DNA of 37,271 nt from an uncultured beta proteobacterium (GCA_903930665.1 CAIYZI010000203.1:1-37271); one strand, 5' to 3'; positions 7,210 to 15,315 are shown, counted from the first letter of the stretch. Numbers and translations: made by a program. The notes: generated by a model not told the origin, from the sequence alone.

Positions 7210-9072
7210 ATGGCTCAAGCGGCGATACAAAAAAAAGAGGATGATCTTCCCAATTATACCAAAGGGGGGGCTTTATTTCTTTCTCAACAGCCTACGGATG
7301 AAGTCGAATCCGATGCAAAGGCGGAACGTGTTATGTCGCCGCAAGCTTGGCAGAAGCTTCGCGGTTATCTCGAACAACGCACCCAAGCTTTAAGAAACTG
7401 GCGTAATTCATGGTGGATGGAAAACTGGTCGGATCTGGCGCAGTTTATCATGCCGCGCCGGTCGATCTGGTTGACACAATCGGCTGGTGGATGGCCCACG
7501 CAAAACAATATGCTGCGTGGACAAGAGATTAATCAAGCCATTGTCGATCCTACAGCTACCTATGCCGTGCGTATTTGCGCGGGCGGCATGGTCAGTGGTC
7601 TTGCCTCGCCGTCGCGTCCATGGTTCAAAATGGTGACAAGCGATAAACGCCATCAGCTTGATCAGGAATCGCGCCTTTGGATGGATGAAACCGAGGAAAG
7701 GATTTACACGGTTCTTGCTTCCAGCAATTTCTATAATTCTTTCGCTCAGGAATGCGAAGATGAGATCGTCTATGGCACGTCGCCATCTATTTGCTATGAC
7801 GATGAAACGGACGTTGTGCGGTTTTATAATCCAGCGGTTGGTGAATACTACGTTGCTTGCAACGGCACGTTAAGAGTCGATACGCTCTATCGCGTGTTTG
7901 TGATGACGATTGCGCAAATGGCGAGTTTCTTTGGTGCCGACAATCTGCCGCCAGAAGTTCGCGCTTTGTGGGCGCAGGGTGGCAGTCAGATTGATACGGA
8001 AGTTATCGTTGCCCATGCCATTGAGCCTAACTTTGAAATTCAAGGCGATGAGGAAACAAAAGTCAAAGGCAAGTTTACCTATCGTGAAGTCTACTGGTGC
8101 TATGGCAAGGGCGGTTATCAGCCTTTATCTTTTACAGGTTTCCTTGAATGCCCTTTCACGGTAGGACGCTGGTCAACGCAATCGAATGATGCCTATGGCC
8201 GTTCGGTCGGCATGGATGTATTGCCCGATACAATCCAGCTTCAGATCGAAACGCGCCGCAAAGCCGAAGCTCTTGAAAAGAATGTGCGTCCGCCACTGAT
8301 TGCCAGCATGGATATGAAAAACCAGCCTTCATCGCAGTTGCCGGGTGCCGTGACGTTTGCGAATGACATTGGCCCGACAAAAGGCATGCGTTCGCTTTAT
8401 ACTCAGCAGTTTAATTTGCAGGACATGACGCAAGATATTGCGATGATCCAAGCTAGGATCAAGACGGGATTTTTTACCGACATGTTCATGGCACTTAGCC
8501 AAAATGCAGTGGAACCGGGAAGCACCAAAATTACGGCCTACCAATCGGCAGCCATCGTGCAGGAACGGCTTCAAGTGCTCGGCCCGGTGATTGAATCGAA
8601 ACTTGAAAATCTACGCACAAAGCTCAAACGTGTTTACGCCATTATGGAACGTCGCGGCTTGATTGAGCCAAAGCCGCAAGGCTTGAAGGGCGTTCCTGTT
8701 ACGATAGATTTTGTCAGCGTTCTTGCCTTGGCGCAAAAGGCGGCAAGCTTGGGTGGCGTTGAACGTCTGGTGGCTTTCATCGGTAATTTGGCTGGTTTGT
8801 ATCCTGAGGCAAGAGACAAACTTGACGCGGTATCGTCCATAGAATTGATGAACGATCTTCTCGGAAATCCGAGCAGGATTTTGAATGGGCCTGAAAAGAT
8901 GCAACAGCTTGCCCAGCAAAGAGAACAGCAGCAGCAGCAAATGCAGAAAATGCAGATGCAGCAGCATCTGGCGCAAACGGCATCGACTGCTGCCGACGCG
9001 GCTCAGACACTTTCGCAAACGACAGTTGGGGCTGGGAAAAATGCCTTGAGCCAGATTTTGGGTGGACAATGA
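7210..9072 (+). CDS. Portal protein (head-tail connector, T7 gp8-like)
   Basis: The 620-residue protein is the dodecameric ring through which DNA enters and leaves the head. Family features include the early RNWRNSWWMENWSDLAQFIMPRR segment, TYAVRICAGGMVSGLASPSRPWFKM, and a long wing region with YGTSPSICYDD and VDTLYRVFVMTIAQM. A late helical stem runs through IQLQIETRRKAEALEKNVRPP and AYQSAAIVQERLQVLGP. The C-terminus is a Gln/Met-rich coiled stretch encoded by CAG-rich DNA (about 8910-8970), then a flexible Gly-ending tail. The length is close to the usual range for podovirus connectors. Recognition is strong. Confidence 0.95.
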   Translation: MAQAAIQKKEDDLPNYTKGGALFLSQQPTDEVESDAKAERVMSPQAWQKLRGYLEQRTQALRNWRNSWWMENWSDLAQFIMPRRSIWLTQSAGGWPTQNNMLRGQEINQAIVDPTATYAVRICAGGMVSGLASPSRPWFKMVTSDKRHQLDQESRLWMDETEERIYTVLASSNFYNSFAQECEDEIVYGTSPSICYDDETDVVRFYNPAVGEYYVACNGTLRVDTLYRVFVMTIAQMASFFGADNLPPEVRALWAQGGSQIDTEVIVAHAIEPNFEIQGDEETKVKGKFTYREVYWCYGKGGYQPLSFTGFLECPFTVGRWSTQSNDAYGRSVGMDVLPDTIQLQIETRRKAEALEKNVRPPLIASMDMKNQPSSQLPGAVTFANDIGPTKGMRSLYTQQFNLQDMTQDIAMIQARIKTGFFTDMFMALSQNAVEPGSTKITAYQSAAIVQERLQVLGPVIESKLENLRTKLKRVYAIMERRGLIEPKPQGLKGVPVTIDFVSVLALAQKAASLGGVERLVAFIGNLAGLYPEARDKLDAVSSIELMNDLLGNPSRILNGPEKMQQLAQQREQQQQQMQKMQMQQHLAQTASTAADAAQTLSQTTVGAGKNALSQILGGQ

Positions 9073-9290
9073 AAGCTGCACGTACCAAAGAAATATGCCT
9101 TGGACAATTTCTTGAGGGATTGAACCAAGCGTCAGGTGGGGCCAGACACATGTTGCATCACCATCAGGATTCCCGATGGTTCAACATCATCGCCATCCTA
9201 GAGGCCATCCACAGCCTTTGCGTAGCGCAAGCGGTTGATCCGATGTTGCAACCGAAACCAAAACCGGAAAAAACGAAAGTCGTCATATGA
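9069..9290 (+). CDS. Small hypothetical protein after portal
   Basis: The 73-residue product overlaps the portal stop (ATGA). It is mostly one helical stretch (LGQFLEGLNQASGGARHMLHH, then WFNIIAILEAIHSL) with a Pro/Lys tail. Two such small genes follow the portal in series. The function is not recognised. Confidence 0.55.
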   Translation: MKAARTKEICLGQFLEGLNQASGGARHMLHHHQDSRWFNIIAILEAIHSLCVAQAVDPMLQPKPKPEKTKVVI

Positions 9291-9550
9291 AACGCCCCGT
9301 TCTTGTTGAAGCCCGTGACATGGTTGAAAGCGAAAGCCTTCAACGCGTAATCGAAGGGCTAAAGCTTTCACTGAGCTGTTCCCGCGAGATGCAGGCGTTT
9401 TCGCCGAAACAGGGATGGGGGCGAGTTACCGAAGGGCTGGCGCATCTTCTGGCTTCGGCTCGGAAACTTGCTCACAAGAAAGCTCAGACGCGGCAGGCTT
9501 TGTTGCAGGGGACGAATGAGGTTGCGTGGAAGATGCGGACGGATGTATAG
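9287..9550 (+). CDS. Small helical hypothetical protein
   Basis: The 87-residue protein overlaps the previous stop (ATGA). It looks almost wholly helical and basic, with RVIEGLKLSLSCSREMQAF and RVTEGLAHLLASARKLAHKK segments. It is the last rightward gene before the strand switch, and its final 125 bases are overlapped antisense by a leftward frame. No family was recognised. Confidence 0.55.
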   Translation: MKRPVLVEARDMVESESLQRVIEGLKLSLSCSREMQAFSPKQGWGRVTEGLAHLLASARKLAHKKAQTRQALLQGTNEVAWKMRTDV

Positions 9551-9815
9551 TAGTTAGTGCATCGCATACTTTTGTTGGTAAATTTTCCCTATATAATATG
9601 TTATCTGATATATGAATGCACGCTTTTTGAAGAAGAACATTTGGTTTTGAGGCTGATTTTATCAGCCTGTCTACCGCGCTTTCTCCACATTCGCATTTAA
9701 TGAATTTTGTTATTGTATAGCCCTTGCGAATTGTTATTCCAAATATCTTAATTGGTTGAATATAAAAATCAATGACGTGATTTTTCTCATTCATCATGGC
9801 ATTAAAATTCATCAT
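9426..9815 (-). CDS. Leftward hypothetical protein, third gene of inverted block
   Basis: The 129-residue frame starts at 9815, four bases inside the end of the Bbp19-like gene (ATGA overlap; a second Met codon follows at once). The first 95 residues look protein-like, with strand-rich HVIDFYIQPIKIFGITI and a CECGES turn. The last 35 residues are Ser/Pro/Ala-rich and are read antisense through the end of the rightward gene at 9287-9550. A perfect 7-bp hairpin GGCTGAT/ATCAGCC (9651-9667) lies inside it. It could be a real gene or a chance frame after the block's true end. Confidence 0.45.
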   Translation of the reverse strand: MMNFNAMMNEKNHVIDFYIQPIKIFGITIRKGYTITKFIKCECGESAVDRLIKSASKPNVLLQKACIHISDNILYRENLPTKVCDALTTIHPSASSTQPHSSPATKPAASELSCEQVSEPKPEDAPALR

Positions 9816-10228
9816 TTTTTATCCGCCGCTAAATCTTCCCACTTTTTCTGCCGATTCCAAGCTTCTTCCTGCATGACAAGATAATTCAGGAAAGCAAATT
9901 GCTTGATATCATTTTCAACAAGTCTGCCGATGAACAATGCGCCTGAATTATAATCAGTCATGGCGCGGTCGGCTGTAAAGGGCGTTCCAAAAACATTGCA
10001 GGTATGCATGAGGTCGTACAGCCACTCGCGGCCAAGATCGTTCTGCATGAGATCAGTAATGACATGCTTGGCCACTTCTGATTTTCGTTTACTTTCATCG
10101 GCGCGAAGTTTTTGGCGTTCTGCGGTATTGATCTCTGCGCGTATTCCCGTGACTGGGTCTTTGATGCCGGAATTAGGGGCTGGTATATCATCGTAAATAG
10201 TCGCAAGTGGATCGTATATCTCAGACAT
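9812..10228 (-). CDS. Bbp19-like phage protein
   Basis: The 138-residue protein contains DLGREWLYDLMHTCNVFG then TPF (about residues 64-84), followed by an NSGALFIGRLVENDIKQ helix. This closely follows the Bbp19 family of BPP-1-like podoviruses (REWLWDLL, CHVFGTPF, and a GERNVGLRL-like stretch). In relatives I recall, this gene lies between portal and capsid genes on the same strand as them. Here it is in the expected neighbourhood but on the opposite strand. The biochemical role is not known to me. It overlaps the upstream helix-turn-helix gene by eight bases. Confidence 0.72.
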   Translation of the reverse strand: MSEIYDPLATIYDDIPAPNSGIKDPVTGIRAEINTAERQKLRADESKRKSEVAKHVITDLMQNDLGREWLYDLMHTCNVFGTPFTADRAMTDYNSGALFIGRLVENDIKQFAFLNYLVMQEEAWNRQKKWEDLAADKK

Positions 10229-10442
10229 TTTCTATTTTCTCTTCGCTCAAACTAGCAATCAAATCCATCCACGCATCGGCATTTTTTTTCGTTACATAGG
10301 TGCTGGATTTTAATTTTGTGATTTTCAATCGCTTGGATTGAACTTCTTTATAGAAGGTTGCCCGACTAATGGAATAAGCCGCGCAAAATTGCGATACTGT
10401 CATCCAACTTTTTTCAATTTCGATGGGAATTGCAACCTCCAT
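10221..10442 (-). CDS. Helix-turn-helix DNA-binding protein (excisionase/AlpA-like)
   Basis: From ATG 10442 the product is about 73 residues. WMTVSQFCAAYSISRATFYKEV forms a helix-turn-helix of the excisionase/MerR-like (HTH_17) kind, followed by a Lys-rich wing (KRLKITKLKSSTYVTKKNADAW). Such proteins bind short operators and act as small regulators or excisionases. An in-frame TTG at 10460 would extend it six codons. The promoter just upstream would put the start point only some ten bases before ATG 10442. It is the first gene of a leftward three-gene block and may control itself and the head operon divergently. Confidence 0.7.
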   Translation of the reverse strand: MEVAIPIEIEKSWMTVSQFCAAYSISRATFYKEVQSKRLKITKLKSSTYVTKKNADAWMDLIASLSEEKIENV

Positions 10443-10459
10443 ATGTATTGGTAAAAACA

Positions 10460-10487
10460 ATCATATATAATTAGTTTCATAAGTCAA
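10460..10487 (-). promoter_or_regulatory. Strong leftward sigma70-type promoter
   Basis: Read on the minus strand, TTGACT (10487-10482) and TATGAT (10465-10460) are separated by 16 bases. Each hexamer matches the consensus at five of six positions, the best promoter seen in the window. It drives the helix-turn-helix gene and, by overlap, the Bbp19-like gene. Confidence 0.65.
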
Positions 10488-10500
10488 ATTTAATAAATTT
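10486..10500. promoter_or_regulatory. Palindrome overlapping the leftward -35, candidate operator
   Basis: AAATTTA, one central A, TAAATTT forms a perfect 7-bp-arm palindrome. It overlaps the -35 hexamer of the leftward promoter by two bases and lies four bases from the rightward -35-like TTGCAT at 10504. Binding here could affect both directions. AT-rich sequence gives such palindromes by chance fairly often. Confidence 0.4.
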
Positions 10501-10503
10501 CTG

Positions 10504-10532
10504 TTGCATTTCAATAAGTTAGGTGCTATTTT
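10504..10532 (+). promoter_or_regulatory. Candidate rightward promoter for scaffold and capsid genes
   Basis: TTGCAT at 10504-10509, a 17-base spacer and TATTTT at 10527-10532 form a moderate sigma70-type pair upstream of the scaffold gene. The scaffold gene is the first rightward gene after the inverted block and needs a promoter unless transcripts read through antisense to the block. Confidence 0.4.
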
Positions 10533-10562
10533 TGTATATCTTCAATTAGCCGTTTGGTTGAT

Positions 10563-11423
10563 ATGGCCGACGCCACACTACCACAAACCGAAACATCGCC
10601 CGCACCTGCTGCCGTTTCAGCACCTGTGCCAGAACCAGCTGTAACGGCTCCTATTCCGCAAACGACAGTTGCGGCTCCCGTCACAACGACGGACGCTCCA
10701 CATGAAGCGGAAGTCGTAAAAACTGAAACCGCTCCTGCGCTATTGAGCGCGGAACCAACACCTGAACCTGCCAAGGTTGAAACTCCTGCGCCAGACGCTC
10801 CAAAGGCAGAAGAAGTCAAGACTGAAGTTAAGCCGGAAGGCGATAAACCTGCGACCGAACAGCCCATCCTTCCTACCTATGAGCCTTTCAAAGTTGCCGA
10901 AGGCAGCAAGATTGACGAAAAGGTTTTGGGCGAATTTACGGGTTTGCTAGGTAAGCTTGAACTGGCTAAAGGCGATCACAAAGCTACTCAGGAAATCGGG
11001 CAATCTCTGGTTGAGTTTTACCAGACAAACGTTGCCAATGTTTTGAAAGCGCAAACCGATTATTTTGTGTCGCTGCATGAACAACAGAAATCAAAAGATA
11101 TTGAAGCCTTGCGTAATGATCCCGTTATCGGCGGCAAAGGCGACGATAAAATTCTGACCAAAAACATGCAGGACATTGTTAACTCGCTTAATCGTCACGG
11201 CGGATCAAAAGAAGAAATGACACAGTTCCGTCAGTATCTTCAGGATCGCGGCGTTGAAGGTGCTTTACCGATTGCCCGTGTTCTCAAAAATCTTACCGAT
11301 AAAATTGCTCGTTACGAAAACGAATCTTCAAAAATGCTGCCGGGTGCGAAGCCTGCAATGAACAAGCCTCCGGTTGGCAAGGGCATTCTCAATTCGTTGT
11401 ACGGCGGACAGAAATCAGCATGA
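10563..11423 (+). CDS. Scaffolding protein (capsid assembly)
   Basis: From ATG 10563 the product is 286 residues; an in-frame TTG at 10554 is the alternative. The first 110 residues are low-complexity, rich in Ala, Pro, Thr, Glu and Val. A helical region follows (FTGLLGKLELAKGDHKATQEIGQSLVEFY), with a charged C-terminal part ending GKGILNSLYGG. Disordered acidic N-terminus, helical core and a position immediately before the major capsid gene are typical of T7 gp9-like scaffolds, which guide capsid assembly and leave before packaging. There is no direct sequence signature, so the call rests on composition and order. Confidence 0.75.
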   Translation: MADATLPQTETSPAPAAVSAPVPEPAVTAPIPQTTVAAPVTTTDAPHEAEVVKTETAPALLSAEPTPEPAKVETPAPDAPKAEEVKTEVKPEGDKPATEQPILPTYEPFKVAEGSKIDEKVLGEFTGLLGKLELAKGDHKATQEIGQSLVEFYQTNVANVLKAQTDYFVSLHEQQKSKDIEALRNDPVIGGKGDDKILTKNMQDIVNSLNRHGGSKEEMTQFRQYLQDRGVEGALPIARVLKNLTDKIARYENESSKMLPGAKPAMNKPPVGKGILNSLYGGQKSA

Positions 11424-11453
11424 AAAATTCAAATCAACTAGGAGTATTCTAAC

Positions 11454-12515
11454 ATGGCCTTGAATCAGTTTGGCACAGGGGTCTTACCCAACCTTGTAGA
11501 TCACGCAATGCTTTCTAATCCTGATGGCTCCGTCGCCACAGTAGCTTGGCTTCTCGCACAGGCAAATCCTATCCTCAAGGATATGATCTGGCAGGAAGCA
11601 AATGAAGCCACTGGCAATCAGGTGACGCTCAACACCGCATTGCCCCAAGGCATTTGGCGTTCCAATAATCAGGGTACTCCTGCTTCCAAAGGCATGAATG
11701 CCCGTGTGAAATTCGGTATCGGCGAATTGACCGATTACTCGCAGATTGACCGCGCACAAGCCCGTCTCGGCGGCAACCTCGAAAAAATCCGCTGGACGAC
11801 CGACCAGATGCATATTCAGGGTCTTGGTCAGCAGGTTGCAACGGCAGTCTTCTACGCGAACGAAGGCACAACCCCCTCGCAGTTCACTGGCCTTTCTCCT
11901 TATTACAATTCGCTCGAAACCACCACGGCGCAGACGGCTAAGAACGTTATCAACGCTGGCGGTACACAATCGTCCAACACTTCAATTTGGCGCGTTGATT
12001 GGGGCGATCACACAATTTACTGCCATTATCCGAAAGGTATGCAGGCTGGTCTTGTTTATGAAGATAAAGGCGAGTTCCGTCAGCTTTATGACCAATTCGG
12101 CAATCCGTTCGAAGGTTACACATCGTATTTCGAATGGTGGTTGGGTCTTACCGTGATGAATTGGACGTATGCTGGCCGTATCGCCAACATCGACACCACA
12201 ACCGCAGGTTTGGCTGGCACAACGCCTCCTGATCTGAACTCGCTGATGATCCAGTTGTCGTCCAAGATCACGACTTCGCCACGCCGCATGTTTGGCATTA
12301 CCGAAGTCGATGCTCCCGGCGATCCGATGCCCGGCACGATGCCGACTTGGTATTGCAACCGTACTGGCCGCGCTGGTTTGGATATTCAAGCGATCAGAGA
12401 CAAGAATGTTCTGATCTCGCTTAAAGAATATGCTGGTGAACCTGTCGAATTCTGGCGCGAGGCCCCGGTCAGAAGTTGCGATGCGCTGTTGGATACCGAA
12501 AGTGCAGTTTCCTAA
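11454..12515 (+). CDS. Major capsid protein
   Basis: The 353-residue protein sits between scaffold and cement protein and resembles major capsid proteins of BPP-1-like and related podoviruses, which have the HK97 fold. Recognisable parts are the ANPILKDMIWQEANEATGNQVT segment near residues 35-56, and GIGELTDYSQIDRAQARLGG (about 88-107), fitting the spine helix region. A late DIQAIRDKNVLISLKEYAGEPV segment is followed by a short tail. A good AGGAG lies ahead of the ATG. This protein would be the most abundant virion component. Confidence 0.9.
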   Translation: MALNQFGTGVLPNLVDHAMLSNPDGSVATVAWLLAQANPILKDMIWQEANEATGNQVTLNTALPQGIWRSNNQGTPASKGMNARVKFGIGELTDYSQIDRAQARLGGNLEKIRWTTDQMHIQGLGQQVATAVFYANEGTTPSQFTGLSPYYNSLETTTAQTAKNVINAGGTQSSNTSIWRVDWGDHTIYCHYPKGMQAGLVYEDKGEFRQLYDQFGNPFEGYTSYFEWWLGLTVMNWTYAGRIANIDTTTAGLAGTTPPDLNSLMIQLSSKITTSPRRMFGITEVDAPGDPMPGTMPTWYCNRTGRAGLDIQAIRDKNVLISLKEYAGEPVEFWREAPVRSCDALLDTESAVS

Positions 12516-12533
12516 CATAAGGAGTTTAAGATC

Positions 12534-13073
12534 ATGGCTTTTTTAGAAAATGGCAGCGGCTGCAACTTCAGCAGTGCTCAATCTGTCACGGCTACTGCGG
12601 CATCAACCAACATCTATGACGTGACCGGGGCTGGCTCGACCAATGCCCCGGCGATGATCGGGGCTGGTGGTCTTAGCACGGCTCTTGGCTTCGATGTTGG
12701 CGGCGGCAATGGCGTTGAACAACCGTCAGTCTATATCACCTTTGGTACTTGCACGACCGTCACTGGTACACTCACGATTGCGCTACAGGTTGCGGCTGAT
12801 AACGGCAGTTATTCACCAGGTACCTATTACACAATCTTCCAGACTGCCGCTTTAACGGGAACATCGCAGTTGTTTGCCGGAGCGCAAATTTCATTCTATG
12901 TACCGCCTGTTCCACAAGGTTTGCTGGCGAGTGGTGCTTTGCCCCGTTTCTACCGCCTCAACTATACGGTCGGCAGTTCGATCAGCGTGCTTGTCAGCGC
13001 AAGCCTGTTGCTGGATGCGCCGAATCTCAGGCAGGCAACGCAGTATGGCGCAAACTTCCCAAGCGGACTGTAA
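12534..13073 (+). CDS. Bbp16-like capsid cement protein
   Basis: The 179-residue protein follows the major capsid gene by 18 bases with AGGAG ahead of its start. It is rich in strands, with an early AQSVTATAASTNIYDVTG motif, PSVYITFG and TLTIALQVAADNGSY strands, and a late FYRLNYTVG segment. This order fits Bbp16-family cement proteins, jelly-roll proteins that trimerise on and stabilise the BPP-1 capsid. In BPP-1 the capsid and cement genes are also adjacent. Confidence 0.75.
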   Translation: MAFLENGSGCNFSSAQSVTATAASTNIYDVTGAGSTNAPAMIGAGGLSTALGFDVGGGNGVEQPSVYITFGTCTTVTGTLTIALQVAADNGSYSPGTYYTIFQTAALTGTSQLFAGAQISFYVPPVPQGLLASGALPRFYRLNYTVGSSISVLVSASLLLDAPNLRQATQYGANFPSGL

Positions 13074-13088
13074 TTCAAGGAGACTAAC

Positions 13089-13613
13089 ATGGCAAAGATG
13101 TATACGGCTCCACCGAAGTTCAGCCAGATTCCGAGCGTCATTCGTGATGATGTCCCGGTTTATTTTCTGGAAGATAGCTGCTACTTCGATGAAACGCATT
13201 TCTTGGCTGGGGCTATCCTTGAAACCACTCCAGATATGGTTCCCAATCTTGCCATGTTTCCTTTGAATGAACTTGCAAAAGTCAGAAAGGTAGAATTTCT
13301 TACGACCTATGATGAAGGCGGCAAGGAATTTCAGGCTCAAACAAAACGGGCTTATGTTAAAAAGCTTCCGGCGTTTCTGCACAAGTGGGAAACCGTCAAT
13401 GAGATGGCAAAACAGAAACGCATGCATCTGGTTATGGTTCTGAAAACTATGCAGGTTCCGATCCTTGGTGCTCCTCCGAAGCCAAAGAGCGTGTTCTCAG
13501 TCGATATGACCAGCATTCCACAAGTTCCTTATGAAGATGGCACAGCTATCGGCAAGGGCAACACGATGGATAAGGTATCAACGATTGATGCCGTTCGCGC
13601 ATCGGTGGCGTAG
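13089..13613 (+). CDS. Hypothetical head-region protein
   Basis: The 174-residue protein has a strand-like VPVYFLEDSCYFDETHFLAGAILE segment (about 22-46), a PNLAMFPLNELAKVRKVEFLTTYDEGGK region and a helix around FLHKWETVNEMAKQKR. GGAG lies upstream of its start. No family was recognised. Its place between cement protein and small basic proteins suggests a structural role in the head. Confidence 0.6.
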   Translation: MAKMYTAPPKFSQIPSVIRDDVPVYFLEDSCYFDETHFLAGAILETTPDMVPNLAMFPLNELAKVRKVEFLTTYDEGGKEFQAQTKRAYVKKLPAFLHKWETVNEMAKQKRMHLVMVLKTMQVPILGAPPKPKSVFSVDMTSIPQVPYEDGTAIGKGNTMDKVSTIDAVRASVA

Positions 13614-13621
13614 GAGATGAA

Positions 13622-13867
13622 ATGGCGAAATGGATTGCAAACGCGCTGAATAAAAAAGGAAGTCGTGGCGCATTGCATCGGCATTTGGGAATTAGCGAAG
13701 ATCAGCCGATACCGGAAGATAAACTTAATGCCGCAGCTAATTCGAAAAACCCAACCATTCGTCGTGAAGCTGCCTTAGCCAAAACGCTTAAGGGAATGCA
13801 CCACAAGAAATCAGAACATCACCCCGGCAAGAATGTAGTCGGTAAACTTTATGGCTCGAAAGGCTAA
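13622..13867 (+). CDS. Conserved small basic head-region protein
   Basis: The 81-residue protein shows the pattern KGALHRHLG-like (GALHRHLGIS at 16-25), PEDKLNAAANS, REAALAKTLKGMHH and a Lys/Gly tail. I recall this order from small phage proteins encoded in podovirus head regions (GALHRQLG, IP, KL, AA, LAKTLKGL). The biochemical role is not known to me. Its basic charge would suit contact with packaged DNA or capsid. Confidence 0.65.
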   Translation: MAKWIANALNKKGSRGALHRHLGISEDQPIPEDKLNAAANSKNPTIRREAALAKTLKGMHHKKSEHHPGKNVVGKLYGSKG

Positions 13868-13870
13868 AAT

Positions 13871-14236
13871 ATGGCTCGCGGTTCTGCTTCAATGTATAAA
13901 AATTCCCCTCGGCTTGAAAAGGGTGAGGACGGTAAAGTTGGTGTAAGTAAGAATCCAGGCCCAACCAAAGCCGAGAAAACAGCCACGGCTGAAAACGGTC
14001 AGGTCGGCGGTGAACCGATACATGAGGAAATGATGGCGCGTCATAATCTTGACCGACACACCATGCACGCCGCCCATGAGCATGAACATGCCATGCATAA
14101 AGGTGGCGATAAGCATGAAATGCATGAGCGCCATCACGGCGAAATGAAAAAGATGCTGAAAAAGCATGAAGATGAAATGGGTTCTGGCCGCGAAGATGCG
14201 GAAACCAAAGGCGCAAAAATCGAGAATAAGGAATAA
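13871..14236 (+). CDS. His/Met-rich hypothetical protein
   Basis: The 121-residue protein has a Lys/Gly-rich disordered first half opening with GSASMYKNSPRLEKG. Residues 51-99 hold 13 histidines among many Met and Glu (for example MHAAHEHEHAMHKGG and HEMHERHHGEMKKM). The second half is likely helical. A short start like SMYKNSPR recurs in small phage head-region proteins. The histidine density suggests metal binding, as inference only. Confidence 0.6.
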   Translation: MARGSASMYKNSPRLEKGEDGKVGVSKNPGPTKAEKTATAENGQVGGEPIHEEMMARHNLDRHTMHAAHEHEHAMHKGGDKHEMHERHHGEMKKMLKKHEDEMGSGREDAETKGAKIENKE

Positions 14237-14242
14237 ACCATC

Positions 14243-15301
14243 ATGGCTCTTTCAGGTTCAGAAGTTCTTTTTGTTAACGGCGTAGCTTCGAATGGCCAAC
14301 TGTCCGGCCAGACTGAACAAACCACCACTGGTGCTATTGCTGCGTTGGCTACGGGTGGTTCGTTGGCTCCTGCGGCCAATACGAATATCACGACGGTTGG
14401 CAATGGCACATTAACGGCTGCTGCTATCGTTGGCCGTATTATCACACGCAGCGGCCCAGTTGCGGCTTTTACGGATACAACGGACACCGCTGCTAACATT
14501 ATTGCGGCGCTCCCTGCGGATGCGATCATTGGTCAATCGTTTGAGGTCAATATCGTAAATACGACGATTTATGCGGAAACCGTTGCAGCCGGATTAAATG
14601 TTACTCTTTCGGGATTAAGCGGGCCTATTCCCGCCAATTCTACTGCGCGTTTCCTGACAACGTTAGCTACGGCTACAACCATAACGATGCAGTTGATTTC
14701 TTTGGCATACAATAATGCCAGTGGTTACGACCCATCGAGCGCACAGACGCAATTTGGTAGCGGTACGGGTACTTTTCTTGAAGAAGGCAACATCTATCGT
14801 GCGGTTTATTCCGCTGCGAGCGCCATTAATCCCTCGGCTACAAATGCCGATAATGTCATGGCTATTTTTTCGCTTCCGGCAAATTCTTTTGACGGAATTG
14901 GTAATCGCGGCATTTCGATTCAAGCTCTTGGTTTATTTGCGGCAAACACTCACAACAAAGAAACTAAAATTTTCTTTAACCCATCAACCGCAACAGTTGG
15001 CGGCACGGTTGGAAGCGGTGGCGTTGTCATTGCCGATAGTGCTTTGCAGACAGCAAGTGGCGTTGGTTGGGAATTGAATGCCAATGTCTTTAAGATTGGC
15101 GCAGCCGGTTCGAATACCCAATATGCGCAAGAAAGCGGTATTGCTGTTGGCCAAACGCATGGCGGTGTAGGCATTCCTGTTTATCCGACTGCGACTGAAA
15201 GCGGCGCAATTATTATCGCTGTAACTGGTAATGCAAGTACGGCTGGGGCTGCTGTGACGGATATTCAGTTAAACTTCGTCGAAATCAACGTGATGAACTA
15301 A
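14243..15301 (+). CDS. Putative virion protein, Ala/Thr/Gly-rich
   Basis: The 352-residue protein is poor in charged residues, rich in Ala, Thr, Gly, Ser and Asn, and strand-rich. Typical stretches are QSFEVNIVNTTIYAETVAAG and ESGAIIIAVTGNASTAGAAV. Two regions mention solvent-type repeats (SGLSGPIPANSTARFLTTLA; GGTVGSGGVVIADS). This composition is typical of decoration, head-fibre or minor capsid proteins, and the gene sits in the head module. No named family was recognised. Confidence 0.55.
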   Translation: MALSGSEVLFVNGVASNGQLSGQTEQTTTGAIAALATGGSLAPAANTNITTVGNGTLTAAAIVGRIITRSGPVAAFTDTTDTAANIIAALPADAIIGQSFEVNIVNTTIYAETVAAGLNVTLSGLSGPIPANSTARFLTTLATATTITMQLISLAYNNASGYDPSSAQTQFGSGTGTFLEEGNIYRAVYSAASAINPSATNADNVMAIFSLPANSFDGIGNRGISIQALGLFAANTHNKETKIFFNPSTATVGGTVGSGGVVIADSALQTASGVGWELNANVFKIGAAGSNTQYAQESGIAVGQTHGGVGIPVYPTATESGAIIIAVTGNASTAGAAVTDIQLNFVEINVMN

Positions 15302-15315
15302 AGGTTCTGAATTGT

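Noticed and set aside
8910..8970. CAG-rich repeat as a possible microsatellite or origin iteron
   Set aside because: It is in frame with the portal and encodes the Gln/Met-rich C-terminal tail usual for portals; units are irregular.
9592..9597. Perfect TATAAT on the plus strand
   Set aside because: No acceptable -35 lies 15-18 bases upstream and the area is AT-rich, so it is likely chance; it would also transcribe antisense through the leftward block.
12874..13427. Frames overlapping the cement and following gene on both strands
   Set aside because: They cross the boundary between two well-supported genes that have good ribosome sites, and their products have no recognisable features.
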